From Nitrosomonas oligotropha (GTDB lineage Bacteria > Pseudomonadota > Gammaproteobacteria > Burkholderiales > Nitrosomonadaceae): DNA of 64,000 nt. The notes beneath the pieces are model-generated. The model ran no database searches. It had not been told where the DNA came from and saw only the letters and a list, made by a program, of their open reading frames with translations. The stretch is from NCBI RefSeq assembly GCF_009833085.1, contig NZ_QRBZ01000024.1:1-64000 (forward strand), in the 5' to 3' direction. A program made the position numbers and the translations under genes. Shown one piece after another: positions 1-9,300 of this stretch (its first letter is position 1; each line of letters begins with the position of its first letter).

Positions 1-95
1 AAGACGAGGAAGAAGACGAGGGTGAAGGATCTGCTGGCGGTTCAGCTGGCAGCACGGAAGCCCAGACTGATGATGAAGATGAGGATGAAGAGTAA
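1..95 (+). CDS. C-terminal end of an acidic protein (partial)
   Basis: An open frame enters from the left edge and ends at TAA 93-95. The visible 30 residues are almost only Asp, Glu, Gly, Ser and Ala, with two acidic clusters around a Gly/Ser-rich spacer, so this is a disordered acidic tail. A strong terminator follows at 136-169, so it ends its own transcription unit and is not part of the pst operon. The family cannot be told from this tail alone. Confidence 0.6.
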   Translation, partial: DEEEDEGEGSAGGSAGSTEAQTDDEDEDEE

Positions 96-135
96 TCTTC
101 TGTGAGTTTCGTCTCTTCAAACTAGTGTAAATGAA

Positions 136-169
136 ATTCTGGAGATAGGAGCATCTCCAGAATTTTTTT
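136..169 (+). terminator. Rho-independent terminator
   Basis: Perfect 11-bp stem (136-146 with 153-163), a 6-nt loop, and a run of seven T at 163-169. It closes the upstream acidic-protein gene and separates it from pstC. Confidence 0.9.
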
Positions 170-235
170 GTGTCAACAGAAGAAATAAAAAAGAAAAGCA
201 TAGCGAGAAGAAAAATTTATTGATGATTGTCTTTT

Positions 236-266
236 TGAAAGCATACGAGATAAAAAAATGCTTTCA
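236..266. repeat. Inverted repeat in the pstC upstream region
   Basis: Perfect 9-bp arms (236-244 and 258-266) around an A-rich loop. A second, looser pair of 8-bp arms lies at 298-305 and 342-349. The gap 96-391 holds no gene. No convincing PHO box was found, so any phosphate control of pst from this region is unproven. Confidence 0.4.
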
Positions 267-391
267 GTAATGGAATATCTGTACATCAATAAATCAACGC
301 TAATCCAGATCATTCTGCCAAAGTGAAATTGGTTTTATACAGATTAGCGCTTCTTTCACGATAATGCTTCAACATATGAAGGGCTTGCATT

Positions 392-1324
392 TTGGCAGAA
401 GAGTCACGTACTAAAATAACTCACGCTGGCAAATTAGGATATAGCTTTCGTCGTCATATGCGCGAAAGATTTATAGAGACTTTCTTATTCTTGTCGGCGC
501 TACTTTCGATAGCGATCATGCTCGCAATCATAGTGATGCTGGTAAAAGAATCACTGATTTTTTTTCAACATGTATCGATCTGGCAATTTGTAACCGATAC
601 GCAATGGACACCGCTATTCGATGATGCTCACTACGGAATAATGCCACTGGTTTCCGGCACCATAGTCAGCTCATTAATTGCTTTGCTGGTTGCGCTTCCA
701 CTCGGAACAATTATCGCCATTTACCTTTCTGAATTTGCGCCATTTACAGTGCGTGAAATGGCGAAACCCTTCCTGGAATTACTGGGTGGTGTGCCAACAG
801 TGGTGTATGGTTATTTTGCATTACTATTTGTTACACCATTGTTGCAAATTATTTTTCCTGAATTGCCTGGCTTTAATTTGCTGTCTGCTGGATTGGTAAT
901 GGGAATAATGATTATCCCTTATGTGAGTTCAATGACTGAGGATGCCATGCGTGCGGTTCCGATGAATCTCCGAGAAGGTTCTTACGCGATGGGTGCTACG
1001 CGATTTCAAACGGCTATCCGAGTTGTCATGCCGGCTGCTTTTTCTGGGATAGCTGCTGCATATATTTTGGGTATATCGCGTGCGGTGGGAGAAACAATGG
1101 TGGTAGCAATTGCAGCTGGGATGCAGCCAAATTTAACCTGGAATCCCATGGAACCTGCCGCAACCATTACAGCATATATAGTGCAAGTTAGCTTGGGCGA
1201 CTTGCCTCACGGTAGTATTGGCTATCAAACGATTTTTGCGGCTGGTTTAACTCTATTGCTGATAACACTGCTGTTTAATATTATTGGTCATGTATTGCGT
1301 AAACGATATAGAGAAATTTACTAA
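392..1324 (+). CDS. pstC: Phosphate ABC transporter permease PstC
   Basis: Inner-membrane permease of the high-affinity phosphate importer; it forms the channel with PstA. At 310 aa it has the usual length and about six membrane segments. The binding-protein-dependent permease EAA loop lies near residues 190-215 (SYAMGATRFQTAIRVVMPAA), where the ATPase docks. The start is a TTG at 392 with AAGGG about 8 nt upstream; the ATG at 376 is out of frame. pstA and pstB follow at short spacing as one operon. Neither pstS nor phoU is next to it on the visible side. Confidence 0.93.
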   Translation: MAEESRTKITHAGKLGYSFRRHMRERFIETFLFLSALLSIAIMLAIIVMLVKESLIFFQHVSIWQFVTDTQWTPLFDDAHYGIMPLVSGTIVSSLIALLVALPLGTIIAIYLSEFAPFTVREMAKPFLELLGGVPTVVYGYFALLFVTPLLQIIFPELPGFNLLSAGLVMGIMIIPYVSSMTEDAMRAVPMNLREGSYAMGATRFQTAIRVVMPAAFSGIAAAYILGISRAVGETMVVAIAAGMQPNLTWNPMEPAATITAYIVQVSLGDLPHGSIGYQTIFAAGLTLLLITLLFNIIGHVLRKRYREIY

Positions 1325-1373
1325 CCATTAACACGGTCAAAAAAAGTGAAAATATTTCGGGTGGTTTTTTGTA

Positions 1374-2300
1374 ATGAAGAGTGTTAATAATCTAGAAGAA
1401 ATCAGAAAAATTATTGGATTGCATAAGAAATGGGATCTGATTTTTATGATTACCGGAATTATTGCACTCATGATTGCGGTATTAACTTTTATGGCTTTGT
1501 TTGCGCATATGCTGATAGATGGGATGCCACGGTTGTCGTGGGAATTCTTTACATCTTTTCCTTCACGACGGCCTGAGTCAGCAGGAATTCTATCGGCTTG
1601 GGTTGGAACAACCCTGGTGATGCTTGTAACTGCATTTGCCGCAGTACCATTAGGAATTGGATCGGGTGTGTATTTGGAAGAATATGCACCGAAGAATTTA
1701 TTAACTGAAATCATTGAGATCAATGTAACTAACCTGGCGGGTGTTCCTTCTATCATATATGGTTTGCTCGCGCTAGGATTGTTTGTTTATCAATTGGGTT
1801 TCGGGCAAAGTATTTTAGCTGCGGGACTTGCTTTGGCGTTACTGATTTTGCCGGTTGTGATTGTCGCAACTCGCGAGGCTATACGTTCAATTCCAGTATC
1901 AATAAGGGAAGGTGCATATGCGCTTGGCGCGACTAAGTGGCAAACCGTTTCCGATCATTTGTTACCATATTCGTCTGCGGGAATTCTGACGGGCATTATT
2001 ATTGGTTTAGCTCGAGCAATTGGTGAGACTGCGCCGATCATTACAATCGGTGCGTTAACATTTATTGCTTTTTTACCGCCTTCACCGGTGAAAAATGAAT
2101 TTCCCTATGTATCCTTTGAGTGGCTGACAGCGCCTTTCACGGTGATGCCGATACAGATGTTTAATTGGGTGTCACGGCCGGAAGAGGCATTCCAGCTAAA
2201 TGCAGCTGCTGCTGGATTGGTATTGGTAGTTATGACGCTGGCAATGAATGGCCTGGCGATTTATTTGCGTTATCGCATGCGAAAAAATATTAAGTGGTAA
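1374..2300 (+). CDS. pstA: Phosphate ABC transporter permease PstA
   Basis: Second permease subunit of the Pst importer, 308 aa, about six membrane segments. The cytoplasmic EAA loop ([20 protein letters not shown]) sits near residues 180-200 and matches the one in PstC. ATG start 49 nt after pstC. It stops six bases before the likely pstB start, so the two are probably translationally coupled. The first membrane segment lies near residues 22-45 after a charged cytoplasmic head. Confidence 0.93.
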   Translation: MKSVNNLEEIRKIIGLHKKWDLIFMITGIIALMIAVLTFMALFAHMLIDGMPRLSWEFFTSFPSRRPESAGILSAWVGTTLVMLVTAFAAVPLGIGSGVYLEEYAPKNLLTEIIEINVTNLAGVPSIIYGLLALGLFVYQLGFGQSILAAGLALALLILPVVIVATREAIRSIPVSIREGAYALGATKWQTVSDHLLPYSSAGILTGIIIGLARAIGETAPIITIGALTFIAFLPPSPVKNEFPYVSFEWLTAPFTVMPIQMFNWVSRPEEAFQLNAAAAGLVLVVMTLAMNGLAIYLRYRMRKNIKW

Positions 2301-2305
2301 GAGCA

Positions 2306-3100
2306 ATGCAAATCAATTCTGAAAAACCAATAGAAACGATTCAATATAAATCAGAAGTTAAGAACCTCAGTTTTTACTATGGTGGATTCAATGCACTGAA
2401 GAATATCGATATGGTCTTGCGCGATAAGAGGATCACCGCCTTAATAGGACCCTCCGGTTGCGGCAAATCGACATTTCTGCGCTGTTTTAATCGCATGCAT
2501 GATCTTTATCCTGGTAATCGCTATGAAGGCGAAATTATTCTTCATCCGGACGATGTCAATATTCTGGCTTCAAACGTAGACCCAATTGAAGTGCGGATGA
2601 GAATAAGCATGGTTTTTCAAAAACCGAATCCATTTCCAAAATCTATCTATGAAAACGTTGCATACGGTCTTCGTGTGCGCGGGATTAAGCAGCGCGCTAT
2701 TTTGGATGAAAAAGTGGAAGCGGCATTACGCAATTCCGCGCTATGGGATGAAGTGAAAGACCGATTACACCACTTAGCTTTCAATCTTTCCGGAGGGCAA
2801 CAGCAAAGGCTTTGTATCGCTAGGGCTTTGGCAACGGATCCGGAGATATTATTGTTTGATGAGCCGACTTCCGCGCTTGATCCTATTGCAACAGCTAGTA
2901 TCGAAGAATTAATAACCGATTTAAAAAATAAGGTAACGATCCTGATCGTTACGCATAATATGCAACAAGCGGCAAGAGTTTCCGATTACACCGCCTATAT
3001 GTACTTGGGGGAATTAATCGAATTTAATGTGACAGATACCATTTTTATCAAACCGAAGAATAAACAGACCGAGGATTATATTACCGGACGATTCGGTTAA
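2306..3100 (+). CDS. pstB: Phosphate ABC transporter ATP-binding protein PstB
   Basis: ATPase subunit of the phosphate importer. Counting from the upstream GTG (2294), the Walker A motif GPSGCGKST is at 52-60, the Q-loop FQKPNPFP near 108-115, signature LSGGQ at 165-169, and Walker B LLFDE at 186-190, followed by the D-loop SALD; all are intact. FQKPNPFP is typical of PstB rather than of other ABC ATPases. The GTG at 2294 overlaps pstA by 7 nt; the ATG at 2306 is preferred because GGTAAGAG precedes it. No phoU follows. Confidence 0.93.
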   Translation: MQINSEKPIETIQYKSEVKNLSFYYGGFNALKNIDMVLRDKRITALIGPSGCGKSTFLRCFNRMHDLYPGNRYEGEIILHPDDVNILASNVDPIEVRMRISMVFQKPNPFPKSIYENVAYGLRVRGIKQRAILDEKVEAALRNSALWDEVKDRLHHLAFNLSGGQQQRLCIARALATDPEILLFDEPTSALDPIATASIEELITDLKNKVTILIVTHNMQQAARVSDYTAYMYLGELIEFNVTDTIFIKPKNKQTEDYITGRFG

Positions 3101-3262
3101 ATTTTGTCGATAAGCTTGAAAATCGATATGCATCAAGAAAGCATGTGCATATAAGAAGTTGATGCAATCTCGGTTAGATAGATAGTATCTAAAGTAAATA
3201 ATCAGGATCTGAAAGCGATTCTTTACCGTCTGTATCAGCGGACGACGATTATGGAATCATAA

Positions 3263-3291
3263 TTGACTTAGTAAAGAATCAAATGTAGGAT
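3263..3291 (+). promoter_or_regulatory. Likely sigma-70 promoter for tpiA-secG
   Basis: TTGACT (3263-3268), a 17-nt spacer and TAGGAT (3286-3291), 35 nt before the tpiA start. This is the best -35/-10 pair in the 226-nt gap after pstB, so tpiA probably starts a new transcription unit rather than being read from pst. Confidence 0.55.
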
Positions 3292-3326
3292 TCCCCCCTT
3301 TTAGGAAGTAGAGGTAAGTGGTAAAA

Positions 3327-4082
3327 ATGCGCGAAAAGATGGTTGCAGGTAACTGGAAAATGCACGGTAGCTTGGTTGATAACAAGCAGCTGCTGGATGA
3401 AGTTGTGGCTGGAGTGAATGGATTAAAAGAAGCTCATCTGGCGGTTTGTGTTCCTTATCCCTATCTTTCATCAGTACAAGATGCTTTGCGGAGTACCAAT
3501 ATAGCTTGGGGTGCTCAGAATGTAAGCCAATACGAAAAGGGTGCATACACCGGAGAGATTTCAACATCAATGCTAAAGGATTTTGGATGCCGGTATGTCA
3601 TAGTCGGACACTCGGAAAGAAGAACATTGTTTGGCGAAAATAATACTATCGTTGCAGAAAAGTATTTAGCGGCACAACGTGCGGGCATAACACCAATTTT
3701 ATGTGTTGGTGAAACACTAGAACAGCGCGAAGCTGGAACTACTGAGCGAGTAATTGAAGATCAGCTCACGGCAGTTATCCGATTGGCTGGTATAGAATCA
3801 CTGAGCCAAGCGGTCGTTGCATATGAGCCAGTATGGGCTATAGGCACAGGTAAAACAGCATCTCCTCAACAAGCGCAAGATGTTCATTCGTTTATTAGAA
3901 CCGGCATTGCAAAAGAAAATGCGAGCATTGCACGGAAATTAGTCATTCTTTATGGCGGTAGCGTGAAAGCTAATAATGCAGCAGAATTATTCGCTATGGC
4001 GGATATCGACGGTGGTTTGATAGGTGGAGCTTCACTTATTGCAAGTGAATTTATAGCGATCTGCCGCGCTTTGCATCACTAA
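3327..4082 (+). CDS. tpiA: Triosephosphate isomerase
   Basis: Interconverts dihydroxyacetone phosphate and glyceraldehyde 3-phosphate; in an autotroph it also serves the Calvin cycle and gluconeogenesis. The catalytic residues are visible: Lys in AGNWKMHG near the N-terminus, His in VGHSERR, and Glu in AYEPVWAIGTGK. The phosphate-binding YGGSVKANN is near the C-terminus. Chosen start ATG 3327 gives the usual short head before AGNWK. A GTG at 3318 is in frame, but GAGG only 3 nt before it is too close. Full length at about 251 aa. secG follows 18 nt later, the order seen in many proteobacteria. Confidence 0.95.
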   Translation: MREKMVAGNWKMHGSLVDNKQLLDEVVAGVNGLKEAHLAVCVPYPYLSSVQDALRSTNIAWGAQNVSQYEKGAYTGEISTSMLKDFGCRYVIVGHSERRTLFGENNTIVAEKYLAAQRAGITPILCVGETLEQREAGTTERVIEDQLTAVIRLAGIESLSQAVVAYEPVWAIGTGKTASPQQAQDVHSFIRTGIAKENASIARKLVILYGGSVKANNAAELFAMADIDGGLIGGASLIASEFIAICRALHH

Positions 4083-4100
4083 TTTTAGGAGTAGTACACA

Positions 4101-4487
4101 GTGGAAATTATAGTTTGGGCAGCGCATGTTTTGCTGGCGGTTGTATTAGTGGTTTTGGTATTATTACAACATGGCAAAGGTGCAGATATGGGGGCGGCAT
4201 TCGGTAGCGGCTCTGCAGGCAGTTTGTTTGGCGCAAGCGGGTCTGCTTCATTTCTGAGCCGCGCTACTGGTTTTGTCGCAGCAATGTTTTTTGCTACGAG
4301 CATGAGTTTAACTTATCTATCAGTAAATCAAACTGAGAGCTCGAAAAGTGGGATGAGTGTAATGGATCAAGTCGAAGAGTCTGAAAATGCTTCTGAAGTA
4401 GGAACAGAGAAAAAATCAATTCCAGATCGTAATCAAAATGCGTCTGAAGTAGAGAATGGCTCAAAAGTAAATCAGATACCAGAATAG
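4101..4487 (+). CDS. secG: Protein translocase subunit SecG
   Basis: Small inner-membrane subunit of the SecYEG channel. Two membrane segments (about residues 3-22 and 53-72) flank the conserved glycine-rich loop with LQHGKGADMGAAFG and GSAGSLFG. GTG start with AGGAG 9 nt upstream. The tail after about residue 75 is long, acidic and low-complexity, as often seen in betaproteobacteria. Sits between tpiA and tRNA-Leu. Confidence 0.93.
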   Translation: MEIIVWAAHVLLAVVLVVLVLLQHGKGADMGAAFGSGSAGSLFGASGSASFLSRATGFVAAMFFATSMSLTYLSVNQTESSKSGMSVMDQVEESENASEVGTEKKSIPDRNQNASEVENGSKVNQIPE

Positions 4488-4546
4488 TTTCTACGGAATT
4501 TTTTGTAAGGCAGCCTGTTTGATCATAATATGAAAATTGCTTTGCT

Positions 4547-4631
4547 GCCGACGTGGTGGAATTGGTAGACACGCCGTCTTGAGGGGGCGGTGGCGTAAGC
4601 TGTGCGAGTTCGAGTCTCGCCGTCGGCACCA
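4547..4631 (+). tRNA. tRNA-Leu (anticodon GAG)
   Basis: 85 nt including an encoded CCA. Acceptor arms GCCGACG and CGTCGGC pair perfectly. The anticodon stem CCGTC/GGCGG encloses a 7-nt loop with GAG at 4581-4583. The long variable arm and TTCGAGTC T-loop fit a class II leucine tRNA. It lies between secG and nuoA, a conserved neighbourhood. Confidence 0.97.
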
Positions 4632-4711
4632 CACTAAGATGATATTCTTAAGAACTTTATTCTTTTTCATGATTTAAATTCTATTAACTGGAATGATTGA
4701 ATTATTTAAAA

Positions 4712-5068
4712 ATGCTTGAAAATTATTTCCCGATCTTACTGTTTTTAATTGTTGGATTCCTTGTTGGTGTCGTGCCGATGTTGTGCGGGTGGTTATTGGC
4801 GCCAAATCGCCCGGATAGTGAGAAACTTTCTCCCTATGAGTGCGGATTTGAAGCTTTTGAAGATGCACGCATGAGATTTGACGTACGCTACTACTTGGTT
4901 GCAATTTTATTCATTTTATTTGATTTGGAAATTGCTTTCTTGTTTCCTTGGGCGATTGTGCTGGACGAGATTGGTTTATTTGGATTTATTGCAATGATGA
5001 CATTCCTGGGTATCCTGGTCGTAGGTTTCATCTACGAATGGATGAAGGGTGCATTAGAGTGGGATTGA
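4712..5068 (+). CDS. nuoA: NADH-quinone oxidoreductase subunit A
   Basis: Membrane-arm subunit of complex I, 118 aa, three membrane segments. Conserved YECGFE (near residue 48) and the Asp/Glu-bearing second segment [12 protein letters not shown] are present. ATG 4712 is chosen because family members begin with a short head before the first membrane segment; a TTG at 4697 is in frame. First of fourteen nuo genes; nuoB begins 4 nt after its stop. Confidence 0.95.
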   Translation: MLENYFPILLFLIVGFLVGVVPMLCGWLLAPNRPDSEKLSPYECGFEAFEDARMRFDVRYYLVAILFILFDLEIAFLFPWAIVLDEIGLFGFIAMMTFLGILVVGFIYEWMKGALEWD

Positions 5069-5072
5069 TGTT

Positions 5073-5549
5073 ATGAGTATTGAAGGAACACTTGAAAAAG
5101 GATTTGTCACAGCCAGTTTGGATTCAATCATAAACTGGGGCCGGACAGGTTCGATGTGGCCAATGACATTCGGCTTGGCTTGTTGTGCGGTTGAGATGAT
5201 GGAGACCGGTGCGTCACGCTACGATCTTGATCGTTTTGGTATTGTATTTAGACCAAGTCCTCGTCAATCGGATGTGATGATTGTCGCGGGTACGCTCTGC
5301 AACAAGATGGCGCCGGCTTTACGCAAGGTTTACGATCAAATGGCAGAGCCACGCTGGGTGATATCTATGGGATCCTGTGCAAACGGCGGCGGGTATTATC
5401 ATTATTCTTATTCGGTAGTTCGTGGATGTGATCGTATCGTGCCTGTCGATATTTATGTGCCTGGTTGCCCGCCGACAGCTGAAGCTCTGTTGTATGGCAT
5501 TATTCAGCTACAAAATAAAATAAACCGTACCAATACTATTGCACGCTAA
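5073..5549 (+). CDS. nuoB: NADH-quinone oxidoreductase subunit B
   Basis: Carries iron-sulfur cluster N2, the last electron carrier before quinone. The four cluster ligands are visible: the tandem Cys pair in [10 protein letters not shown], Cys in [10 protein letters not shown], and Cys in [11 protein letters not shown]. 158 aa, full length, cytoplasmic face of the complex. Only 4 nt separate it from nuoC, indicating tight coupling. Confidence 0.96.
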   Translation: MSIEGTLEKGFVTASLDSIINWGRTGSMWPMTFGLACCAVEMMETGASRYDLDRFGIVFRPSPRQSDVMIVAGTLCNKMAPALRKVYDQMAEPRWVISMGSCANGGGYYHYSYSVVRGCDRIVPVDIYVPGCPPTAEALLYGIIQLQNKINRTNTIAR

Positions 5550-5553
5550 CGCT

Positions 5554-6174
5554 ATGTCTACTACTCAATTGGAGAATCTTGCGGCGGCATTGAAGGGTGT
5601 ACTGGGTGATAAGCTGGTCGGTTTGCAAACGCATTTCGGTGAGATAACCATCATAGTACGTGCGGAGGATATCATCACTGCGTGTACAAATTTACGAGAC
5701 AACTCTCAGTTAAGATTTGATACGTTGATTGATCTGTGTGGCATTGATTACTCAACTTACGGTGACGAGTTGTCTGCAAAGCATGGCCTACGTAATAAGC
5801 GATTTGCTGTGATCTATCATCTACTCTCGGTAGAAAAGAACTATCGATTACGCGTTAGGGTACTCACGGAGAATAATGAATTTCCGGTTGTGGATTCGGT
5901 AACTGAAATTTGGCCGACAGCTAATTGGTTTGAACGTGAAGCATTTGATCTCTATGGAGTAATTTTTACCGGTCATCCGGATTTACGTCGCCTATTGACC
6001 GATTATGGTTTTATAGGTAATCCGTTCCGCAAAGATTTTCCAATCACTGGTCATGTTGAAATGCGCTATGATGCAGAGCAGAAGCGCGTCATTTACCAAC
6101 CTGTTACTATCGAACCGCGAGAAATCACACCACTTGTAATTCGTGAAGAACACTATGGCGACTGTGAATCGTAA
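5554..6174 (+). CDS. nuoC: NADH-quinone oxidoreductase subunit C
   Basis: Peripheral-arm subunit (30 kDa family), 206 aa. The signature [20 protein letters not shown] lies in the middle, followed by LLTDYGF and RKDFP. ATG 5554 is chosen, 4 nt after the nuoB stop; a TTG at 5539 would overlap nuoB. It is a separate gene here, unlike the fused NuoCD of enterobacteria. Confidence 0.95.
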   Translation: MSTTQLENLAAALKGVLGDKLVGLQTHFGEITIIVRAEDIITACTNLRDNSQLRFDTLIDLCGIDYSTYGDELSAKHGLRNKRFAVIYHLLSVEKNYRLRVRVLTENNEFPVVDSVTEIWPTANWFEREAFDLYGVIFTGHPDLRRLLTDYGFIGNPFRKDFPITGHVEMRYDAEQKRVIYQPVTIEPREITPLVIREEHYGDCES

Positions 6175-6226
6175 CGATTATTGAGTTTCTTGCATTGTAT
6201 TTTATAAGAATTTTATGAAGTAGCTT

Positions 6227-7480
6227 ATGGCCGAAATACGTAATTACACCATGAATTTTGGACCGCAACACCCGGCAGCTCACGGTGTGTTGAGGTTGGT
6301 ACTGGAATTAGATGGAGAAGTTGTAAAGCGTGCTGATCCGCATATTGGATTATTGCATCGTGCTACTGAAAAATTAGCGGAAAATAAAACATACCTTCAA
6401 TCCGTACCGTATATGGATCGGCTTGATTATGTTTCGATGATGGTCAATGAGCATGCCTATGTCATGGCGATCGAAAAGCTGCTGCAAATTGAAGTACCCA
6501 TAAGGGCACAGTATATCCGGGTTATGTTCGATGAAATCACCCGTATACTGAATCATCTGTTATGGATCGGCGCACATGCATTGGATGTGGGTGCGATGAC
6601 CATGTTTTTGTATGCATTCCGTGAGAGAGAAGATCTGATGGATTGTTACGAAGCAGTATCGGGCGCCAGATTGCATGCTGCCTATTACCGGCCCGGTGGT
6701 GTCTATCGTGATTTGCCGGATACAATGCCGAAGTATCAATCCTCTAAAATTCATAGTGAAAAAGAAACACGCATACGAAATGCGAATAGAGAAGGTACGC
6801 TTTTAGATTTTATCGAAGATTTTACCAATCGTTTTCCAACATACGTTGATGAATACGAAACATTGTTGACAGATAATAGAATCTGGAAGCAGCGTTTGGT
6901 TGATATCGGTGTTGTTTCTCCAGAGCGTGCCAAAGCATTGGGTTTTACCGGTCCTATGTTGCGCGGCTCAGGGGTCGAATGGGATCTAAGGAAGAAACAA
7001 CCTTATGAGGTTTATGATCGCCTAGATTTCGATATACCTGTCGGGGTTAATGGCGATTGTTATGATCGTTATTTGGTACGCATGGAAGAGTTCCGCCAAT
7101 CCAATCGCATCATTAAACAATGTGTCGATTGGCTGCGTAAAAATCCTGGGCCGGTGATTACTGATAATCATAAAGTTGCGCCACCTTCGCGTGTCGATAT
7201 GAAACAGAATATGGAAGAAATGATTCATCATTTCAAATTATTCACGGAAGGATTTCATGTCCCTCCGGGTGAAGCCTACGTAGCGGTTGAACACCCTAAA
7301 GGTGAATTTGGTATTTATTTAGTATCGAATGGTGCAAATAAACCCTACCGTTTGAAAATACGCGCACCTGGATTTGCGCATCTGGCTGCTTTGGATGAGA
7401 TGTCGAGAGGTCATATGATTTCTGACGTGGTCGCTATCATTGGTACGCAAGACATAGTATTTGGTGAGATAGATAGATAA
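6227..7480 (+). CDS. nuoD: NADH-quinone oxidoreductase subunit D
   Basis: 49-kDa subunit of the peripheral arm, related to [NiFe]-hydrogenase large subunits; it forms the quinone pocket with NuoB. Begins with the conserved [15 protein letters not shown], keeps HIGLLHR, and ends in the family-typical [14 protein letters not shown]. 417 aa, full length. The gap after nuoC is 52 nt. nuoE follows 2 nt after the stop. Confidence 0.96.
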   Translation: MAEIRNYTMNFGPQHPAAHGVLRLVLELDGEVVKRADPHIGLLHRATEKLAENKTYLQSVPYMDRLDYVSMMVNEHAYVMAIEKLLQIEVPIRAQYIRVMFDEITRILNHLLWIGAHALDVGAMTMFLYAFREREDLMDCYEAVSGARLHAAYYRPGGVYRDLPDTMPKYQSSKIHSEKETRIRNANREGTLLDFIEDFTNRFPTYVDEYETLLTDNRIWKQRLVDIGVVSPERAKALGFTGPMLRGSGVEWDLRKKQPYEVYDRLDFDIPVGVNGDCYDRYLVRMEEFRQSNRIIKQCVDWLRKNPGPVITDNHKVAPPSRVDMKQNMEEMIHHFKLFTEGFHVPPGEAYVAVEHPKGEFGIYLVSNGANKPYRLKIRAPGFAHLAALDEMSRGHMISDVVAIIGTQDIVFGEIDR

Positions 7481-7482
7481 CG

Positions 7483-7959
7483 ATGTTAAGCACTGAATCC
7501 CTTAAAAGAATTGATCGAGAAATCGCGAAATATCCGCTTGATCAAAAACAATCCGCCGTCATGTCAGCACTTGCCATTGCACAAGAAGAAAAGGGCTGGC
7601 TTGCAAACGAAACCATGAATTTCGTCGCAGAATATTTAGGTATGCCACCCATTGCGGTTTATGAAGTGGCCACGTTTTACAATATGTATAACTTGGAGCC
7701 CGTTGGCGAATATAAAATTACGGTGTGTACCAATTTGCCTTGTGCATTGTCAGGTAGCAATGATACGGCAGCATATTTGAAGCAGAAATTAGGTATTGGT
7801 TTTAATCAAACAACACCGGATGGCAAATTCACCCTTAAAGAAGGCGAGTGCTTTGGCGCCTGTGGCGATGCGCCAGTATTACTGGTTAATAACAGACGCA
7901 TGTGCAGCTTTATGTCCAATGAGATGATCGATAACTTGCTGAAGGAGCTGAGCAAATGA
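7483..7959 (+). CDS. nuoE: NADH-quinone oxidoreductase subunit E
   Basis: Thioredoxin-fold [2Fe-2S] subunit of the NADH-oxidising module. The ligand Cys residues appear as CTNLPC and, about 40 residues later, CFGAC. The segment [12 protein letters not shown] is typical. 158 aa. Its stop overlaps the nuoF start by 4 nt, so the two are probably coupled. Confidence 0.95.
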   Translation: MLSTESLKRIDREIAKYPLDQKQSAVMSALAIAQEEKGWLANETMNFVAEYLGMPPIAVYEVATFYNMYNLEPVGEYKITVCTNLPCALSGSNDTAAYLKQKLGIGFNQTTPDGKFTLKEGECFGACGDAPVLLVNNRRMCSFMSNEMIDNLLKELSK

Positions 7960-9233
7960 ATCAGTTTCCGCAGACATTGATGAATGGAGTGAATCCTTCC
8001 GATCCTGAGAATTGGCGGCTCAAAAGCTATGAAAAGCGTGAAGGTTATGCAGCACTCAGAAAAATACTGGCGAAAAAAATTTCTCCTGAAGAAGTAATTG
8101 AAGAAGTTAAGAAATCCGCGCTTCGTGGACGAGGTGGAGCTGGTTTTCCGACTGGGTTAAAGTGGAGTTTCATGCCCAAAGGGTATGAAGGTGATAAATA
8201 TATCGTATGTAATTCGGATGAAGGAGAGCCGGGCACCTTTAAGGATCGCGATATAATGCGATTTAATCCCCATCTGCTGATTGAAGGAATGATAATAGCG
8301 GCGTACGCGATGGGTGTAAAAGTAGGGTATAACTATATTCATGGCGAGATATGGGAAACCTATGAGCGTATGGAAGAAGCTGTTGAAGAAGCGCGAGCAG
8401 CAGGCTACCTGGGAAATAATATATTAGGTTCTTCGTTCAGTTTTCAATTGCATAATCACCACGGTTACGGAGCTTATATTTGTGGTGAGGAAACCGCGTT
8501 ATTGGAATCCATAGAAGGTAAAAAAGGCCAGCCGCGTTTTAAGCCACCGTTCCCAGCGAATTTTGGTCTGTATGGCAAGCCGACTACGATTAATAATACT
8601 GAAACTTTTGCTTCGGTCCCTTGGATTATCCGGAATGGTGGAGAAAAATATCTTCAGCTTGGAAAGCCCAATAACGGTGGGACAAAAATTTTTTCAGTAT
8701 CGGGACATGTGAATAAACCCGGTAATTATGAGATACCGCTCGGAACTCCATTTACAGATTTACTGGAATTAGCTGGCGGGATGCGTGGTGGACGGAAGTT
8801 AAAAGCTTGTATTCCCGGCGGATCATCCATGCCGGTATTGCCTGGCGACATCATGATGCAGACAGATATGGATTACGATTCGATTGCCAAAGCTGGTTCT
8901 ATGTTAGGCTCCGGTGCTGTCATCATTATGGATGATACGACCTGTATGGTCAGAGCATTGGAACGTTTGTCTTATTTTTATTTTGAAGAATCCTGCGGGC
9001 AATGCACGCCATGCCGTGAAGGAACAGGATGGCTTTATCGGATTGTCAATCGTATTGAACATGGTAAAGGCCGATTGGAAGATTTGGAATTGCTGGACAA
9101 CATCGCAGACAATATACAAGGGCGGACGATTTGTGCGCTAGGCGATGCGGCTGCAATGCCTGTTCGTGCGATGATTCAACATTTTCGAAGCGAGTTTGTT
9201 TACCATATAGAACATAAGAAATGTATGGTCTGA
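7956..9233 (+). CDS. nuoF: NADH-quinone oxidoreductase subunit F
   Basis: Binds NADH and FMN and cluster N3. The nucleotide-binding [13 protein letters not shown] is near residues 54-66, the FMN region [15 protein letters not shown] follows, then [18 protein letters not shown]. Cluster ligands are in [10 protein letters not shown] near residues 348-357, with a fourth Cys in TICALGDAA. 425 aa, full length. A 67-nt gap separates it from nuoG. Confidence 0.96.
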   Translation: MNQFPQTLMNGVNPSDPENWRLKSYEKREGYAALRKILAKKISPEEVIEEVKKSALRGRGGAGFPTGLKWSFMPKGYEGDKYIVCNSDEGEPGTFKDRDIMRFNPHLLIEGMIIAAYAMGVKVGYNYIHGEIWETYERMEEAVEEARAAGYLGNNILGSSFSFQLHNHHGYGAYICGEETALLESIEGKKGQPRFKPPFPANFGLYGKPTTINNTETFASVPWIIRNGGEKYLQLGKPNNGGTKIFSVSGHVNKPGNYEIPLGTPFTDLLELAGGMRGGRKLKACIPGGSSMPVLPGDIMMQTDMDYDSIAKAGSMLGSGAVIIMDDTTCMVRALERLSYFYFEESCGQCTPCREGTGWLYRIVNRIEHGKGRLEDLELLDNIADNIQGRTICALGDAAAMPVRAMIQHFRSEFVYHIEHKKCMV

Positions 9234-9300
9234 TTTTAGCTGTTAAATAATCAGAGCATATCAACATTATAATTCGTGATTAACCCAAGAATTTTAGCCG

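Noticed and set aside
270-300. PHO box before pstC
   Set aside because: The stretch CTGTACATCAATAAATC matches the first half of the consensus only; the second CTGTCAT half is not there.
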